DNA of 64,000 nt from Paracoccaceae bacterium (GTDB taxonomy: Bacteria > Pseudomonadota > Alphaproteobacteria > Rhodobacterales > Rhodobacteraceae). The number at the start of each line of letters is the position of its first letter. Within the stretch, counting starts at the first letter, position 1. Shown here one piece after another: positions 26,282-35,332 of this stretch. Both the position numbers and the translations under genes were made by a program. Location of the stretch: positions 124,001-188,000 of the forward strand of contig JAJEHS010000001.1 of NCBI GenBank assembly GCA_022823605.1, read 5' to 3'. A model generated the notes under the pieces. The model had not been told where the DNA came from. It searched no databases and saw nothing but the letters and a program-made list of their open reading frames with translations.

Positions 26282-28435
26282 CTAATCAGAATCCTCTGTA
26301 TCGTCTTCCTGCAGATTAACTTGGGTATTTTCGGGTATTTCGATTATGAATTCCGTAAATTTCCCTACCTGTGAGTTTACACTTAACGTTCCGCCATGTT
26401 CCCTGACGATGTCATTTGACATGGCCAGGCCAAGTCCTGTTCCCTCATCAGTAGGTTTGGTTGTGAAGAATGGATTGAAAATCTTTTCCTTTATTTCGTC
26501 AGGAATACCATCCCCATTGTCCCGGATGATAATCTGAATCATATTATCTACTCGCAGGGTCTTGATTTTCAGTTCAGGATGGTAATCAGGGTTATCATCC
26601 GCCTCCAATTGAACCCGTTTTTTATGCGTTGCATAACATGCGTTGGTTACAATATTCAATATGACCCGACCCATGTCCATTGGTATGACAACAACCTCCC
26701 CAACGTTTGGATCAAACTCCGAGACAATATGCACATTGAAACCCTCTGTGGTTGCCCGAGAGCTGTGATATGCCAGTTTTGCATGCTCGTCAACCAACTG
26801 GTTAATGGGAATCTTTTGAGCCTGTCCTTCACCCCTGCCCATACTTAACATGTCATGAACAATCCGATCAGCCCTGCTTCCATGACTTACTATCTTTTCA
26901 AGGTTTTCCTTGATTATCGATGCCAAATCCTTGATTTCCTCTATCAGCTCCTCATGGTCCTCGATTTCCGTGGCCTCTTCCAGTTCATCAATCAACTCCA
27001 GTGACGCTTCAGAGAAATTCTTCACAAAATTCAATGGATTCTTGATTTCATGTGCAACACCAGCAGTCAATTCCCCCAATGCTGCCAGTTTTTCACGCAT
27101 GACAATCTGGTTTTGAGCCTTTTGAAGTTCATCCAGTACTTTCTCAAGTTCCTGATTTTTACTGACAACCTCTTCAGCCAATTCTTCCACCAAATTCAAC
27201 CTTTGGGCCTCAAGTGAATTCTTGCGGAATATCTCCAGGGCTTCGGCCATTTCGGCAATTTCGTCTCTACCCTTAACTACAACCTCCTCGTCAAAGTCAC
27301 CCGTAGCCATGGTCCGCATTTTTGTTGATAATTCCTCCAGTCGTTTCAGAATGTGTTTTCCTACAAACAACCATGCAATCAAAAACGCCAATACGACACT
27401 TGCAATTGCAAGTATCAGGAGGAGTCTATTTGCGGCGGAAACAGTAGCATTAGCTTCCTCGATGGCAATATTTGCCTGTTCATTGCTGTTGCTGACTATG
27501 GCCTCTACCTGATTGACCAGTCTGGCTGAAATGATCCTGTTTTGTTGTAACAACTCGACCAGTCGGTTTTGAATTCTTATTTCATCGACCCGAAGTTGAA
27601 AACCATTTTCTTCGCCTGACCCGTAAAGGTTCAGCGCATCGAAAAGCGGGAGAGTATCTTCCAATATACTCCCCCTGTCAATTTCTTTCAGGGTTCTTTG
27701 AATACCGTCATAGGATGATTCAAATTGATCTCTCAAAACATCAATCAGGGCAGCATCATTCAGTGCTGCTGTCGATGCAAGCACTTGTATGGCGATATTG
27801 ACTTCTTTCTCCAGATTTGACAAATGGCGGAATAAATTGATTTCCTTCTCGGAGCGGTAAGTATTGGGATCTCCGATTCCCTTGTTGAGACTCTCATAAC
27901 CTGTCATCACATAAAAAAACTGATTGTCGATCAATGGGAGAAGGTCTGTTCTGATTGTTTGTTCAAGTCGATTAACCGAGATGTTAAATTTTTCTGATTT
28001 GCCTCTAAGAACAAAAGTTTCCTTCATGAGAGATTCAATCTCGTCAATATTTTGTTTCAATTCCCGGGCACTTTCAGTCAGACTATTCTCAAAATCCCTA
28101 TTGTTTTCCAATGTCAAAAGATTTTCCAGGTTTCTTTCGAACTCCACTACGTAGGTATCAATTTCTTCTGAAACATTATTCAAATCGATTTCGTTTTGGG
28201 CCGTGGTCAATCTTGGGGCAGCTGCACTCAAGGCCGAATTTGTTCTTGCCAGTCCGAATGCGGAGATCATCTCAGGAAGGCTGACATTATTTACCTTTTG
28301 TTGAGCTTCACCGACTCTCTCAAATGACAACCAAGCAATTATGACAGCTATAATTGTAATGAGAACAGTTACAAATATTGCCGCATACAATTGCGTTGAC
28401 AGTTTGTTAACGCTAATGGCCGATCCCCTTGTCAT
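26282..28435 (-). CDS. TorS-like membrane sensor histidine kinase
   Basis: A 717-aa sensor kinase. TM1 spans about residues 15-36 and TM2 about 337-358, leaving a 300-residue helical periplasmic domain whose beginning (LPEMISAFGLARTNSALSAAAP) resembles the four-helix sensor module of TorS. A HAMP linker (about 358-412) and a short coiled coil lead to HisKA with His462 in VAHEIKNPLNF, then HATPase with NIVTNACYA, DNGDGIP and GTGLGLAMSN. There is no receiver or HPt domain, unlike TorS itself. The ATG overlaps the stop of the binding-protein gene by one base (TAATG), so both are made together; the upstream gene is a receiver-phosphatase. Confidence 0.9.
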   Translation of the reverse strand: MTRGSAISVNKLSTQLYAAIFVTVLITIIAVIIAWLSFERVGEAQQKVNNVSLPEMISAFGLARTNSALSAAAPRLTTAQNEIDLNNVSEEIDTYVVEFERNLENLLTLENNRDFENSLTESARELKQNIDEIESLMKETFVLRGKSEKFNISVNRLEQTIRTDLLPLIDNQFFYVMTGYESLNKGIGDPNTYRSEKEINLFRHLSNLEKEVNIAIQVLASTAALNDAALIDVLRDQFESSYDGIQRTLKEIDRGSILEDTLPLFDALNLYGSGEENGFQLRVDEIRIQNRLVELLQQNRIISARLVNQVEAIVSNSNEQANIAIEEANATVSAANRLLLILAIASVVLAFLIAWLFVGKHILKRLEELSTKMRTMATGDFDEEVVVKGRDEIAEMAEALEIFRKNSLEAQRLNLVEELAEEVVSKNQELEKVLDELQKAQNQIVMREKLAALGELTAGVAHEIKNPLNFVKNFSEASLELIDELEEATEIEDHEELIEEIKDLASIIKENLEKIVSHGSRADRIVHDMLSMGRGEGQAQKIPINQLVDEHAKLAYHSSRATTEGFNVHIVSEFDPNVGEVVVIPMDMGRVILNIVTNACYATHKKRVQLEADDNPDYHPELKIKTLRVDNMIQIIIRDNGDGIPDEIKEKIFNPFFTTKPTDEGTGLGLAMSNDIVREHGGTLSVNSQVGKFTEFIIEIPENTQVNLQEDDTEDSD

Positions 28436-29643
28436 TACTGGTTACCCTGTGGATTATCCAAAAGGGATCGAACTGGGACAAATCCTTCCTCAGGAACAAA
28501 CTGTGTTAAAAAAACTTCATCCGAACCTTGATTGTCAAATTCTCCAAAATAGAAATCCATGTCCCCAACAGTGATTTCATTGGTCTGGTTGAATTTATTC
28601 AAAAAGCAATCCCGGTCAACTTCACGACCACACTGTTTCAATGCCTCAATTGTTACCCTTGCTGCCAAATATCCTTCAAACGAACCAAAGCCATAGCTTT
28701 CACCCGGACGAAAAGTTGATATCGCCTCACGGTATTGTAGTGCCACTTCAGAATTTGTGGCCAAGAAATCAGGTACGACTTGGGTCATGTAAACATCCGG
28801 GAAATCCTGTTCACCCAAAGAGGAAGCAAGGGCGTTTCCTCCAACGAAGGAAATGGTCATGAAGATTGGCTTGAAGTCAACCTTGTGTGCCCACTTGATG
28901 GCTGTGGCTACAGGATCATAAGCCCCGACAACTATAATGGCTTCAGGATTCTTGATCATCAGATCATAAAGAGCTGTTTTTACCGCAGTCGTATTTCGGG
29001 GATATACGCTTCTGCCTATCAATTGAAGACCATAAATCTTCAAGGCATTAATTGTCCCATTATAACCAACTCGTCCAAAGGAATCATTTTGATAAAGGAC
29101 TGCTATCCTTGATATTCTACGATCCTGGGTTAGCCGCTCAATCATTTCATTGATTTCCTGCTGATAGGAGGCACGAATATTTATAACCGTCTTGAATCTA
29201 GTACTGTCTCTCAGGAAACCTGCTCCCGTGAAAGGTGCTATGAATGGAACACCTGCTTCTTCACTTATGTTTACAACAGCTCGTGAGGTGGGGGTCCCTA
29301 CTTCACCAATGACAGCAAATACATTCTGGTTTTCGATCAGCTCTCTGGTATTGGATACTGCTCTATCCGGTTCATAAACATCATCAAGGTGGATTAGATG
29401 AACTTCCCTACCATGTACCCCACCGCTTGAATTCACCTCTTCAAAAGCTGCCTGGATCCCAAGTCTCATAGCCTTGCCCAATTCACCTGCTGGACCGGTA
29501 AATGCCGCTGACTGTCCAAAGGTAATCCGGTTTTCATCTATACCCATATTTTCCTGAGAATTCATGGGGGTACCGAGTATTCCCAATAACATCAAAAAGG
29601 GGAAAAAAATCGATTTTGTCAAATACTTGCGCATAAATTTCAT
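28435..29643 (-). CDS. Periplasmic binding protein, Leu/Ile/Val-receptor family
   Basis: A 402-aa exported type I periplasmic binding protein (Peripla_BP_6). A basic N-terminus and hydrophobic core (FFPFLMLLGILG) form a signal peptide. The mature part has ITFGQSAAFTGPAGELGKAM, AFEEVNSSGGVHGR, VIGEVGTPTS and IAVLYQNDSFGRVG, the classic ligand-lobe motifs. No permease or ATPase genes are nearby. Instead it lies between a response-regulator phosphatase and a sensor kinase, so it most likely presents a ligand to the kinase, as TorT does for TorS. The ligand cannot be read from the sequence. Confidence 0.9.
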   Translation of the reverse strand: MKFMRKYLTKSIFFPFLMLLGILGTPMNSQENMGIDENRITFGQSAAFTGPAGELGKAMRLGIQAAFEEVNSSGGVHGREVHLIHLDDVYEPDRAVSNTRELIENQNVFAVIGEVGTPTSRAVVNISEEAGVPFIAPFTGAGFLRDSTRFKTVINIRASYQQEINEMIERLTQDRRISRIAVLYQNDSFGRVGYNGTINALKIYGLQLIGRSVYPRNTTAVKTALYDLMIKNPEAIIVVGAYDPVATAIKWAHKVDFKPIFMTISFVGGNALASSLGEQDFPDVYMTQVVPDFLATNSEVALQYREAISTFRPGESYGFGSFEGYLAARVTIEALKQCGREVDRDCFLNKFNQTNEITVGDMDFYFGEFDNQGSDEVFLTQFVPEEGFVPVRSLLDNPQGNQ

Positions 29644-29706
29644 TTTGTATTCAAAATCGCTCAGATTTATTCAAGGAAGATTAAATTAATTTCAAAGTCC
29701 AGCTAT

Positions 29707-30882
29707 TTAAACTCTTGAACTAGCCGGGCCATCGTACCAAAGTGAAATACAGGTTAAATCATCAGACTGCCGAACATCTTTGGAAAACTCCCTCACGTTA
29801 CTTACTATTGCTTGGTTGAATTGCTCTATATTTAAATCCTTATTGGATTTTACAGCCTGTATTAATCCCTTATTTCCATATAATTCATCATTTGCGTTCA
29901 TGGTTTCTGTTATGCCATTTGTATAAAATACCACTCTGTCATTTGGCTCAAGTGTAATTTGTTGGTCTTTGAATTCAATTTCTTCAAACATCCCCAAGGC
30001 AACTCCACTTTCCATTTCTAAAAACTTGGAACTACCATCCGGCTTCACGATCAAGGGAGGATTATGCCCTCCATTGGAATAGAAGAATTGTCCTGTTCTG
30101 GTATCAACAACACAATAAAAAACTGATACAAACATACCAGTCAAATTGTCTTCAACCAATAATCTGTTGACTTCCTTCAAAACATCGCTGGGATTTTTAT
30201 TGCCGATAGCCGAGCCTTTTATCAATGTTCTGCTAGACATCATGAACATTGCAGCCGGTACTCCCTTGCCGGATACATCTGCAACCACAATGCCGATTTT
30301 GCCTTCTCCACAATTGATTACATCAAAAAAGTCCCCTCCTACATTCCTAGCGGGCAACATTGTACCTGCAATTTTGTAATTCTCTCCGCTGGGAAATATT
30401 CTCGGTAAAATAGATTGCTGCATTTTATCAGCAATTGACAACTCATTATTGAGTGAAGTCAGTTTATCCCTTGCCGCCAAAGCATCACGCCAAAGCTCAA
30501 GGTGCTTGGCTGTTCGCTCGATAGTTGTTTTCAAGTCCATAAAATCAATCGGTTTGGTTACAAAATCAAAGGCCCCTCGATTCATGGCCTTCCTGATATT
30601 TTTCATATCCCCATAGGCCGAAACAATTACCGATCTGATGTTGGGATTTATACTTGGGATTTGCTCAAGGAGAGTTAAGCCATCCATCTTCGGCATGTTT
30701 ATGTCCGAGAGAACAATGTCAATTCCTTCGTCCGCATTAAGCTGGTCAAGAGCTCTAATACCATCATTTGCAAAAGCAAATTCGTAAGTATTGTTTCTTA
30801 TTTCCCTGCGCATTCTTTGGAGAACCAAAGGTTCCAGGTCCGGTTCGTCATCAACTACTAGAATCTTGTGAGGTCTTGACAT
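29707..30882 (-). CDS. Response regulator with PP2C (RsbU/SpoIIE-type) phosphatase output
   Basis: A 391-aa cytoplasmic protein. Residues of about 5-125 are a receiver domain with the acidic pair VVDDEP, phosphoacceptor Asp60 in VLSDINMPKMDG, and FDVTKP-like FDFVTKPID. A helical linker follows, and about 185-385 is a PP2C phosphatase with GGDFFDV, VVADVSGKGVPAA, SNGGHNPP and SDDLTCIS, the metal-binding set of SpoIIE/RsbU enzymes. Such proteins dephosphorylate anti-anti-sigma factors in partner-switching cascades, but no anti-sigma kinase or antagonist is encoded here. It is the first gene of a three-gene minus-strand operon, 63 bases before the binding protein. Confidence 0.92.
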   Translation of the reverse strand: MSRPHKILVVDDEPDLEPLVLQRMRREIRNNTYEFAFANDGIRALDQLNADEGIDIVLSDINMPKMDGLTLLEQIPSINPNIRSVIVSAYGDMKNIRKAMNRGAFDFVTKPIDFMDLKTTIERTAKHLELWRDALAARDKLTSLNNELSIADKMQQSILPRIFPSGENYKIAGTMLPARNVGGDFFDVINCGEGKIGIVVADVSGKGVPAAMFMMSSRTLIKGSAIGNKNPSDVLKEVNRLLVEDNLTGMFVSVFYCVVDTRTGQFFYSNGGHNPPLIVKPDGSSKFLEMESGVALGMFEEIEFKDQQITLEPNDRVVFYTNGITETMNANDELYGNKGLIQAVKSNKDLNIEQFNQAIVSNVREFSKDVRQSDDLTCISLWYDGPASSRV

Positions 30883-31130
30883 GAAAATCCATTCCCTAGG
30901 TTAAAAAATTAATCCGCTCGACTTAATTGCCCCAATTCTTGAATTTTGGATAAAGCCGCAACTTGCGGTTGTATGTTTATACGAAAATTAATAACTAAAT
31001 ATACATATTTTTTTTGTGGTAGAAAGTGTAGCAATTAGAACATTGTTCAAATGCTTGAATTCAATAACACTATAAAGGACCATCCATTCAAAAATCTGCT
31101 ACATTTTCATATAAAATTATCGGAAATTAT

Positions 31131-31859
31131 ATGAAGTTAACTGACTACAAGGTGTTATCCTTCGATTGTTATGGAACACTTATTGATTGGGAATCTGGCA
31201 TTCTTGAAAGTTTATGGCCCCTGATTCAAAAACTCGATTATACACCTGTGCCTGATAAGGTATTGGAAGCACATGCAAAATTTGAAGCCAAAACCCAGTC
31301 CTTGCATCCAGATCTGAAATATCCCCAACTTTTGTCAAGGGTGTATGAACAAATAGCTGCTGAATGGGATATCAGCATTGATCCCGAAGAAAGCAGGAAT
31401 TATGGCAATTCTGTAGGTACCTGGCCTGCCTTTGATGATTCTGTTTCTGCTCTGAAAACCTTGAAGAAACATTTCCAATTGGTGATCCTTTCCAATGTGG
31501 ATAACACTAGTTTCAGCAAATCCAATAACAGATTGGAAGTTGAATTCGATGATATTATCACGGCTGAGGATGTGGGAACCTATAAACCCAACCCAAATAA
31601 TTTTAAATTCATGTTTGGAAAGCTCGCTCAAAAGGGAATTGAAAAGCATGAAATCCTTCATGTTGCTGAGAGCCTTTTTCATGACCACATTCCTGCAAAC
31701 CACTTCGAATTAGACAATTGCTGGATTTATAGGAGGCACCAGAAAAAAGGGTATGGTGCTACTAAAACTCCCGAAACAATGCCCACATTCAACTTTCGGT
31801 ACAATAGCATGAAAGAATTGGCTGATGCTGTTGTGAATGAGAACATTGCGGTGGAATGA
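31131..31859 (+). CDS. Haloacid dehalogenase-type hydrolase (type II)
   Basis: A 242-aa HAD-superfamily enzyme. The nucleophile motif is FDCYGTLIDWE near residue 14, motif II is LSNVDN, and motif III/IV lies in EDVGTYKPNPNNF. The length and the WES-type cap resemble L-2-haloacid dehalogenase subfamily members, many of which are annotated by similarity only. A phosphatase role cannot be excluded. It stands alone between the divergent sensory operon and the amt operon. Confidence 0.82.
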   Translation: MKLTDYKVLSFDCYGTLIDWESGILESLWPLIQKLDYTPVPDKVLEAHAKFEAKTQSLHPDLKYPQLLSRVYEQIAAEWDISIDPEESRNYGNSVGTWPAFDDSVSALKTLKKHFQLVILSNVDNTSFSKSNNRLEVEFDDIITAEDVGTYKPNPNNFKFMFGKLAQKGIEKHEILHVAESLFHDHIPANHFELDNCWIYRRHQKKGYGATKTPETMPTFNFRYNSMKELADAVVNENIAVE

Positions 31860-31981
31860 AAAACTAATTCAAGTTTTTACAATATTAATATACAATACCC
31901 TTTGAACATTTGCTTTGTCTGTAAATTGGTTTTTCAGTTCTTTAGAATTGGCTGTTCACGTTTAATGACTGGGAGATGTAC

Positions 31982-31997
31982 TGGGAGAATGGTTGCA
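31982..31997 (+). promoter_or_regulatory. Possible sigma-54 promoter of the amt gene
   Basis: TGGGAGAATGGTTGCA has GG and GC ten bases apart, the spacing of -24/-12 elements, with a full TTGCA at -12 but a weak -24 (TGGGAG against TGGCAC). It lies 85 bases upstream of amt. Nitrogen-controlled amt genes often use sigma-54. Confidence 0.3.
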
Positions 31998-32081
31998 GGG
32001 TTTTTATTTTGTTAACTTTCGTTCACACAATAACTCAACGAGCATATTCCCATTAAATTGTAAATAATTAGGGAGAGAATT

Positions 32082-33443
32082 ATGGGGAATAATCTTGATG
32101 CATTGACTACGATTTTTACCGAGTTCTATTACTGGTTGACCGTAGCTTTGATGTTTTTGATTCACGTAGGTTTCTGCATGTATGAAGTCGGAGCCAGCAG
32201 GCGGCGCAATCATATGCATACCCTGTTGAAAAATTCAATGCTGATACCTTTGGTCACAATTACCTTCTTTTTCTTCGGTTGGTGGATTTATTGGGCATTT
32301 CCAAATGGTCCATTCATTACCGGGGGCATTGAATGGGAAGCGGCAAATGCCAATTCGCCTGTTTCCGATATTATGGGGACCAACCTTAGCGATCGAATAA
32401 CCGGTGTGTTTTGGGCTGCATTTTTGCTCTTCTCCTGGACTGCAGCATCGATTGTATCTGGTTCAGTAATCGAAAGAATCAATTCAGGAGCCTTTTGGAT
32501 TCTGGCAGTGTTGATTGGCTCAGGTGCCTGGATAATTGATGCAGCCTGGGGTTGGCATTACCAAGGTTGGATGGTCCAACTTCTTGGCTATCATGATGCC
32601 TATGCCAGCGGAGTAATTCACGCTGTAGCAGGTGGATTTGCCTTGGGGGTATTGGTAGTTCTTGGACCACGATTGGGTAAATTTGCTGCTGATGGGAAAC
32701 CGAGGGATATACTTCCCCACAACCCATGGTTAGTTTGTATAGGTCTGTTCCTGATCTATACCGGTTTTTGGGGTTTCTATGTCGCCTGTAATGTTCCTTT
32801 GATTTCTCCAGAAGGGATCGGCGGAAATATTACCGGGGAAACCTGGACCGCGACGACGATTTATTTGACGCCCACAACTCTGGGTGCCATTACCTTCAAT
32901 TTCCTCATGTCCCTTTCCGGAGGCATGATGATGGGTTACTTTGTTTCCAGGGGTAACGCCTTCTGGACTTACTCGGGGGGATTGGCTGGAATCATTACGG
33001 CCTCGGCCGGTAATGACCTGTATCATCCGATACAAGCCATGATTATAGGTGGTGTTGGAACATACCTCGCCTACAAGTTGCATTATTGGGTTGAAAACAA
33101 GTTCAAGATCGATGATGCCGTAGGTGCTGTTGCTGTCCATGGTTATGCCGGTTTCATCGGTTTGGTCATCTGTGGATTTGTACTTTGGGGACACCCAAGT
33201 TCACCTTACGATGGTTATGCCGCAATCAATCCATTGGGTAACTTCATTGGGGCCATCATCATGTTTGGTGTACTTGGTTTCCTGCCGGGATATATTGCAT
33301 CCAAGATCCTTCATGCCTTTGGATTGTTGAGAATTCCAAAGGAAGTTGAATTGATGGGACTTGATTTCGGTACTGCCTTGGAAGAAGAAGCGGCCGCAAG
33401 GGAAGTACGTGAAGCAGAAATTGCCATGGCAAATGGCAAATAA
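32082..33443 (+). CDS. amt: Amt-family ammonium/methylammonium transporter
   Basis: A 453-aa inner-membrane protein with about eleven hydrophobic helices. The channel histidines are seen in ASGVIHAVAGG and GAVAVHGYAGF, and the external aromatic region in DAAWGWHYQGW. The sequence TAASIVSGSVIERI differs from the usual enteric AmtB vestibule, so this is a divergent member. The C-terminus is a charged tail rather than the standard AmtB GlnK-docking tail. An AGGGAGAG ribosome-binding site precedes the ATG. The neighbouring methylated-amine genes make either ammonium recovery or methylammonium uptake possible. It is followed by a small membrane protein and a terminator. Confidence 0.9.
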   Translation: MGNNLDALTTIFTEFYYWLTVALMFLIHVGFCMYEVGASRRRNHMHTLLKNSMLIPLVTITFFFFGWWIYWAFPNGPFITGGIEWEAANANSPVSDIMGTNLSDRITGVFWAAFLLFSWTAASIVSGSVIERINSGAFWILAVLIGSGAWIIDAAWGWHYQGWMVQLLGYHDAYASGVIHAVAGGFALGVLVVLGPRLGKFAADGKPRDILPHNPWLVCIGLFLIYTGFWGFYVACNVPLISPEGIGGNITGETWTATTIYLTPTTLGAITFNFLMSLSGGMMMGYFVSRGNAFWTYSGGLAGIITASAGNDLYHPIQAMIIGGVGTYLAYKLHYWVENKFKIDDAVGAVAVHGYAGFIGLVICGFVLWGHPSSPYDGYAAINPLGNFIGAIIMFGVLGFLPGYIASKILHAFGLLRIPKEVELMGLDFGTALEEEAAAREVREAEIAMANGK

Positions 33444-33463
33444 CTTTTAGAAAGGAGTAAATC

Positions 33464-33685
33464 ATGAATACAACCGGAATATCATCCTGGGCGGTAGACC
33501 TCGCTGATGTTGGGGCCATTTACCCCTTTCAGGGCTTGGAATTGATCCTGCTCATCATTGCCTTGGTTTTCTGGATTTGGTGGCACATCGTCACCTTCCG
33601 CATGGAATTTGATCGACAAGATGAAAAAATCCGCAAATATGGCAATTCGGAACATATCACCCAAGCGATAGAAAACGATAAATAG
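33464..33685 (+). CDS. Small single-TM protein encoded with amt
   Basis: A 73-aa protein preceded by AAAGGAG at an ideal distance. It has a short N-terminus, one strong transmembrane helix (LELILLIIALVFWIWWHI) and a charged cytoplasmic tail rich in Asp, Glu, Lys and Gln. It lies 20 bases after amt and 22 before a Rho-independent terminator, so it belongs to the amt transcript. It is not a PII protein. I do not recognise the family; an accessory subunit for the transporter is a guess from position only. Confidence 0.75.
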   Translation: MNTTGISSWAVDLADVGAIYPFQGLELILLIIALVFWIWWHIVTFRMEFDRQDEKIRKYGNSEHITQAIENDK

Positions 33686-33707
33686 CCACCATTTTGGTCT
33701 ATTTTTT

Positions 33708-33733
33708 CAGGGGGCTTCAGGGCCCCCTGTTTT
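33708..33733 (+). terminator. Rho-independent terminator of the amt operon
   Basis: CAGGGGGC, a six-base loop, GCCCCCTG, then TTTTA: an eight-pair GC-rich stem followed by a short T run, 22 bases past the small-protein stop. Confidence 0.9.
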
Positions 33734-33831
33734 ATTGAATTTCTAAATTTCATTTTGAAAGGGAATGGATTTCCGTATTTTTATGGACAAGTTTCGCATC
33801 CTCGTTCATTCTGCCAATTAGGGAGGCACCA

Positions 33832-34251
33832 GTGTCAATAGAAATTCAAGCAAATGTTTCTGTACCGGTTGATCAGGTTTGGGAATACTACACCAATCCA
33901 GAACATATCATATATTGGAATTTTGCTTCCGATGACTGGGAATGTACCCGGGCTGAAAGCGATCTTTGTCCAGGAGGAAGATTCATTTACCACATGGCTG
34001 CCAAGGACAGGAGTATGGGTTTTGATTTTGAGGGAGCCTTCACGGTTATAGAGCCAAGCAAACACCTAGCCTATAAATTGGATGATGATCGAAACGTTCA
34101 GGTTCTCTTTTGTCCCCAAAATAATACCAAAACCACAGTAAAAATCACATTTGATCCCGATTCAGTGCATGATGATGAATTTCAACGTCTGGGGTGGCAA
34201 AGCATTCTTAACAATTTCAAAAAATATGCTGAAGCCAGGATTTGTGATTGA
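33832..34251 (+). CDS. SRPBCC-fold protein (AHSA1/START-like)
   Basis: A 139-aa soluble protein of the SRPBCC superfamily, built around a hydrophobic ligand cavity. The pattern VPVDQVWEYYTNPEHIIYWNFASDDW, CPGGRFIYHMAA, and the C-terminal GWQSILNNFKKYAE helix fits the activator-of-Hsp90/YndB-type branch. Ligand and role are unknown. The GTG start is preceded by GGGAGG. It converges on the aldose epimerase gene with a 36-base gap. Confidence 0.82.
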   Translation: MSIEIQANVSVPVDQVWEYYTNPEHIIYWNFASDDWECTRAESDLCPGGRFIYHMAAKDRSMGFDFEGAFTVIEPSKHLAYKLDDDRNVQVLFCPQNNTKTTVKITFDPDSVHDDEFQRLGWQSILNNFKKYAEARICD

Positions 34252-34287
34252 GGCATTGCATATTGCCGGGTTGAATTTGTCCCAAGG

Positions 34288-35163
34288 TCATAGAGCATTT
34301 ACACTCATATCTAGCCAGATCGTTTCCCCTGCCTTTACTTTTTGCATACCGGCAAATCTGTTCCATCTTTGATCATGCATGGCATTTGTTACATGACTGA
34401 CAGGTTCTGCACAAATGGCATCAAGATCCTTATTGATATAGACATGAAGATTATTTGCACTTGAAGAAATAGCTACCTCTGCATCAATGCTTTCCAATGT
34501 CAATTTGGCACTTCCTTCCCAATTCCCAAAGCACGAATCAATCCCATTATTATGTTGGGAACTCAATAGAACTTCCTTGTTTCCCAATTCATTGTAGGAA
34601 GTAGGTATGTACCGCCGGTCAGTCTCGAACTTTCCACCGGCAACGAATTCCACTTTTCCCTCACCCCCTGAAAGGTTGAACCATGGATGAAAACCCAAAC
34701 CCGCAAAAATCCAGTCAAACTGGTTATTGCAATACCCGACACGAGATACCAAGCCACTTTCCTCTGATACTTTAAATTCCTGAATACCAATTCCGACGTT
34801 CCGTCCCTCACTGGTTTTAAGTGGTGTTGACAGGGAACAGAAATCCTTCCTAACCTCCTGAGGTATCCATGTCATCGTTACCCCAAAACCATGAATGGCA
34901 CAGGATTCCGGAGTCCAGTTTTTACTGACAGCCAAGGTTCCCTCACTTGTCACGATCTTTGGTTGTGATAACCTGTTACTAAATGGGACCATGACAAATG
35001 AGCCATAGAGTGGTATCCGGTCCTGATCATGATTGTTTGGCGGCTTGGGTTTCAATAAATCAATTGTCTTGCCCTTTGTTGTATAGGAAAGAGATTCGAT
35101 CCTTCCACCCTCATCGGGATTGATTTTGATCACATAACTTTTTGACGAGATGTCCAGAAGCAT
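34288..35163 (-). CDS. Aldose 1-epimerase family protein
   Basis: A 291-aa beta-sandwich protein of the galactose mutarotase-like superfamily, which interconverts sugar anomers. Matching features are SFVMVPFSNRL (the N-R dyad region), AIHGFGVTMTWIP with the conserved histidine, LGFHPWFNLS with the second histidine, and a C-terminal glutamate region near ICAEPVSHVTNA. I chose the ATG at 35163 with AGGAAGGA upstream; a TTG seven codons earlier is in frame but lacks a ribosome-binding site. It is divergent from the sugar dehydrogenase, which suggests a shared sugar-oxidation function. Confidence 0.85.
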   Translation of the reverse strand: MLLDISSKSYVIKINPDEGGRIESLSYTTKGKTIDLLKPKPPNNHDQDRIPLYGSFVMVPFSNRLSQPKIVTSEGTLAVSKNWTPESCAIHGFGVTMTWIPQEVRKDFCSLSTPLKTSEGRNVGIGIQEFKVSEESGLVSRVGYCNNQFDWIFAGLGFHPWFNLSGGEGKVEFVAGGKFETDRRYIPTSYNELGNKEVLLSSQHNNGIDSCFGNWEGSAKLTLESIDAEVAISSSANNLHVYINKDLDAICAEPVSHVTNAMHDQRWNRFAGMQKVKAGETIWLDMSVNAL

Positions 35164-35332
35164 TATTTCCTTCCTGCTTGACAATTAATGATTTGATAGT
35201 GAATAAAATTCTAGGTGCATTTCTGTTGTTGCTTTACCTTTGGTTTAATATTGCTGTACATCCAACTTTAAATATAATTGAACGCTCATTTGAAATAAAT
35301 ATCCGAGCCTTTTCCAACAATAGAGAAATCAC

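Noticed and set aside
30956-30968. CCGCAA-C-TTGCGG palindrome in the sensory operon spacer
   Set aside because: Short and single; could be an operator, but nothing else supports it.
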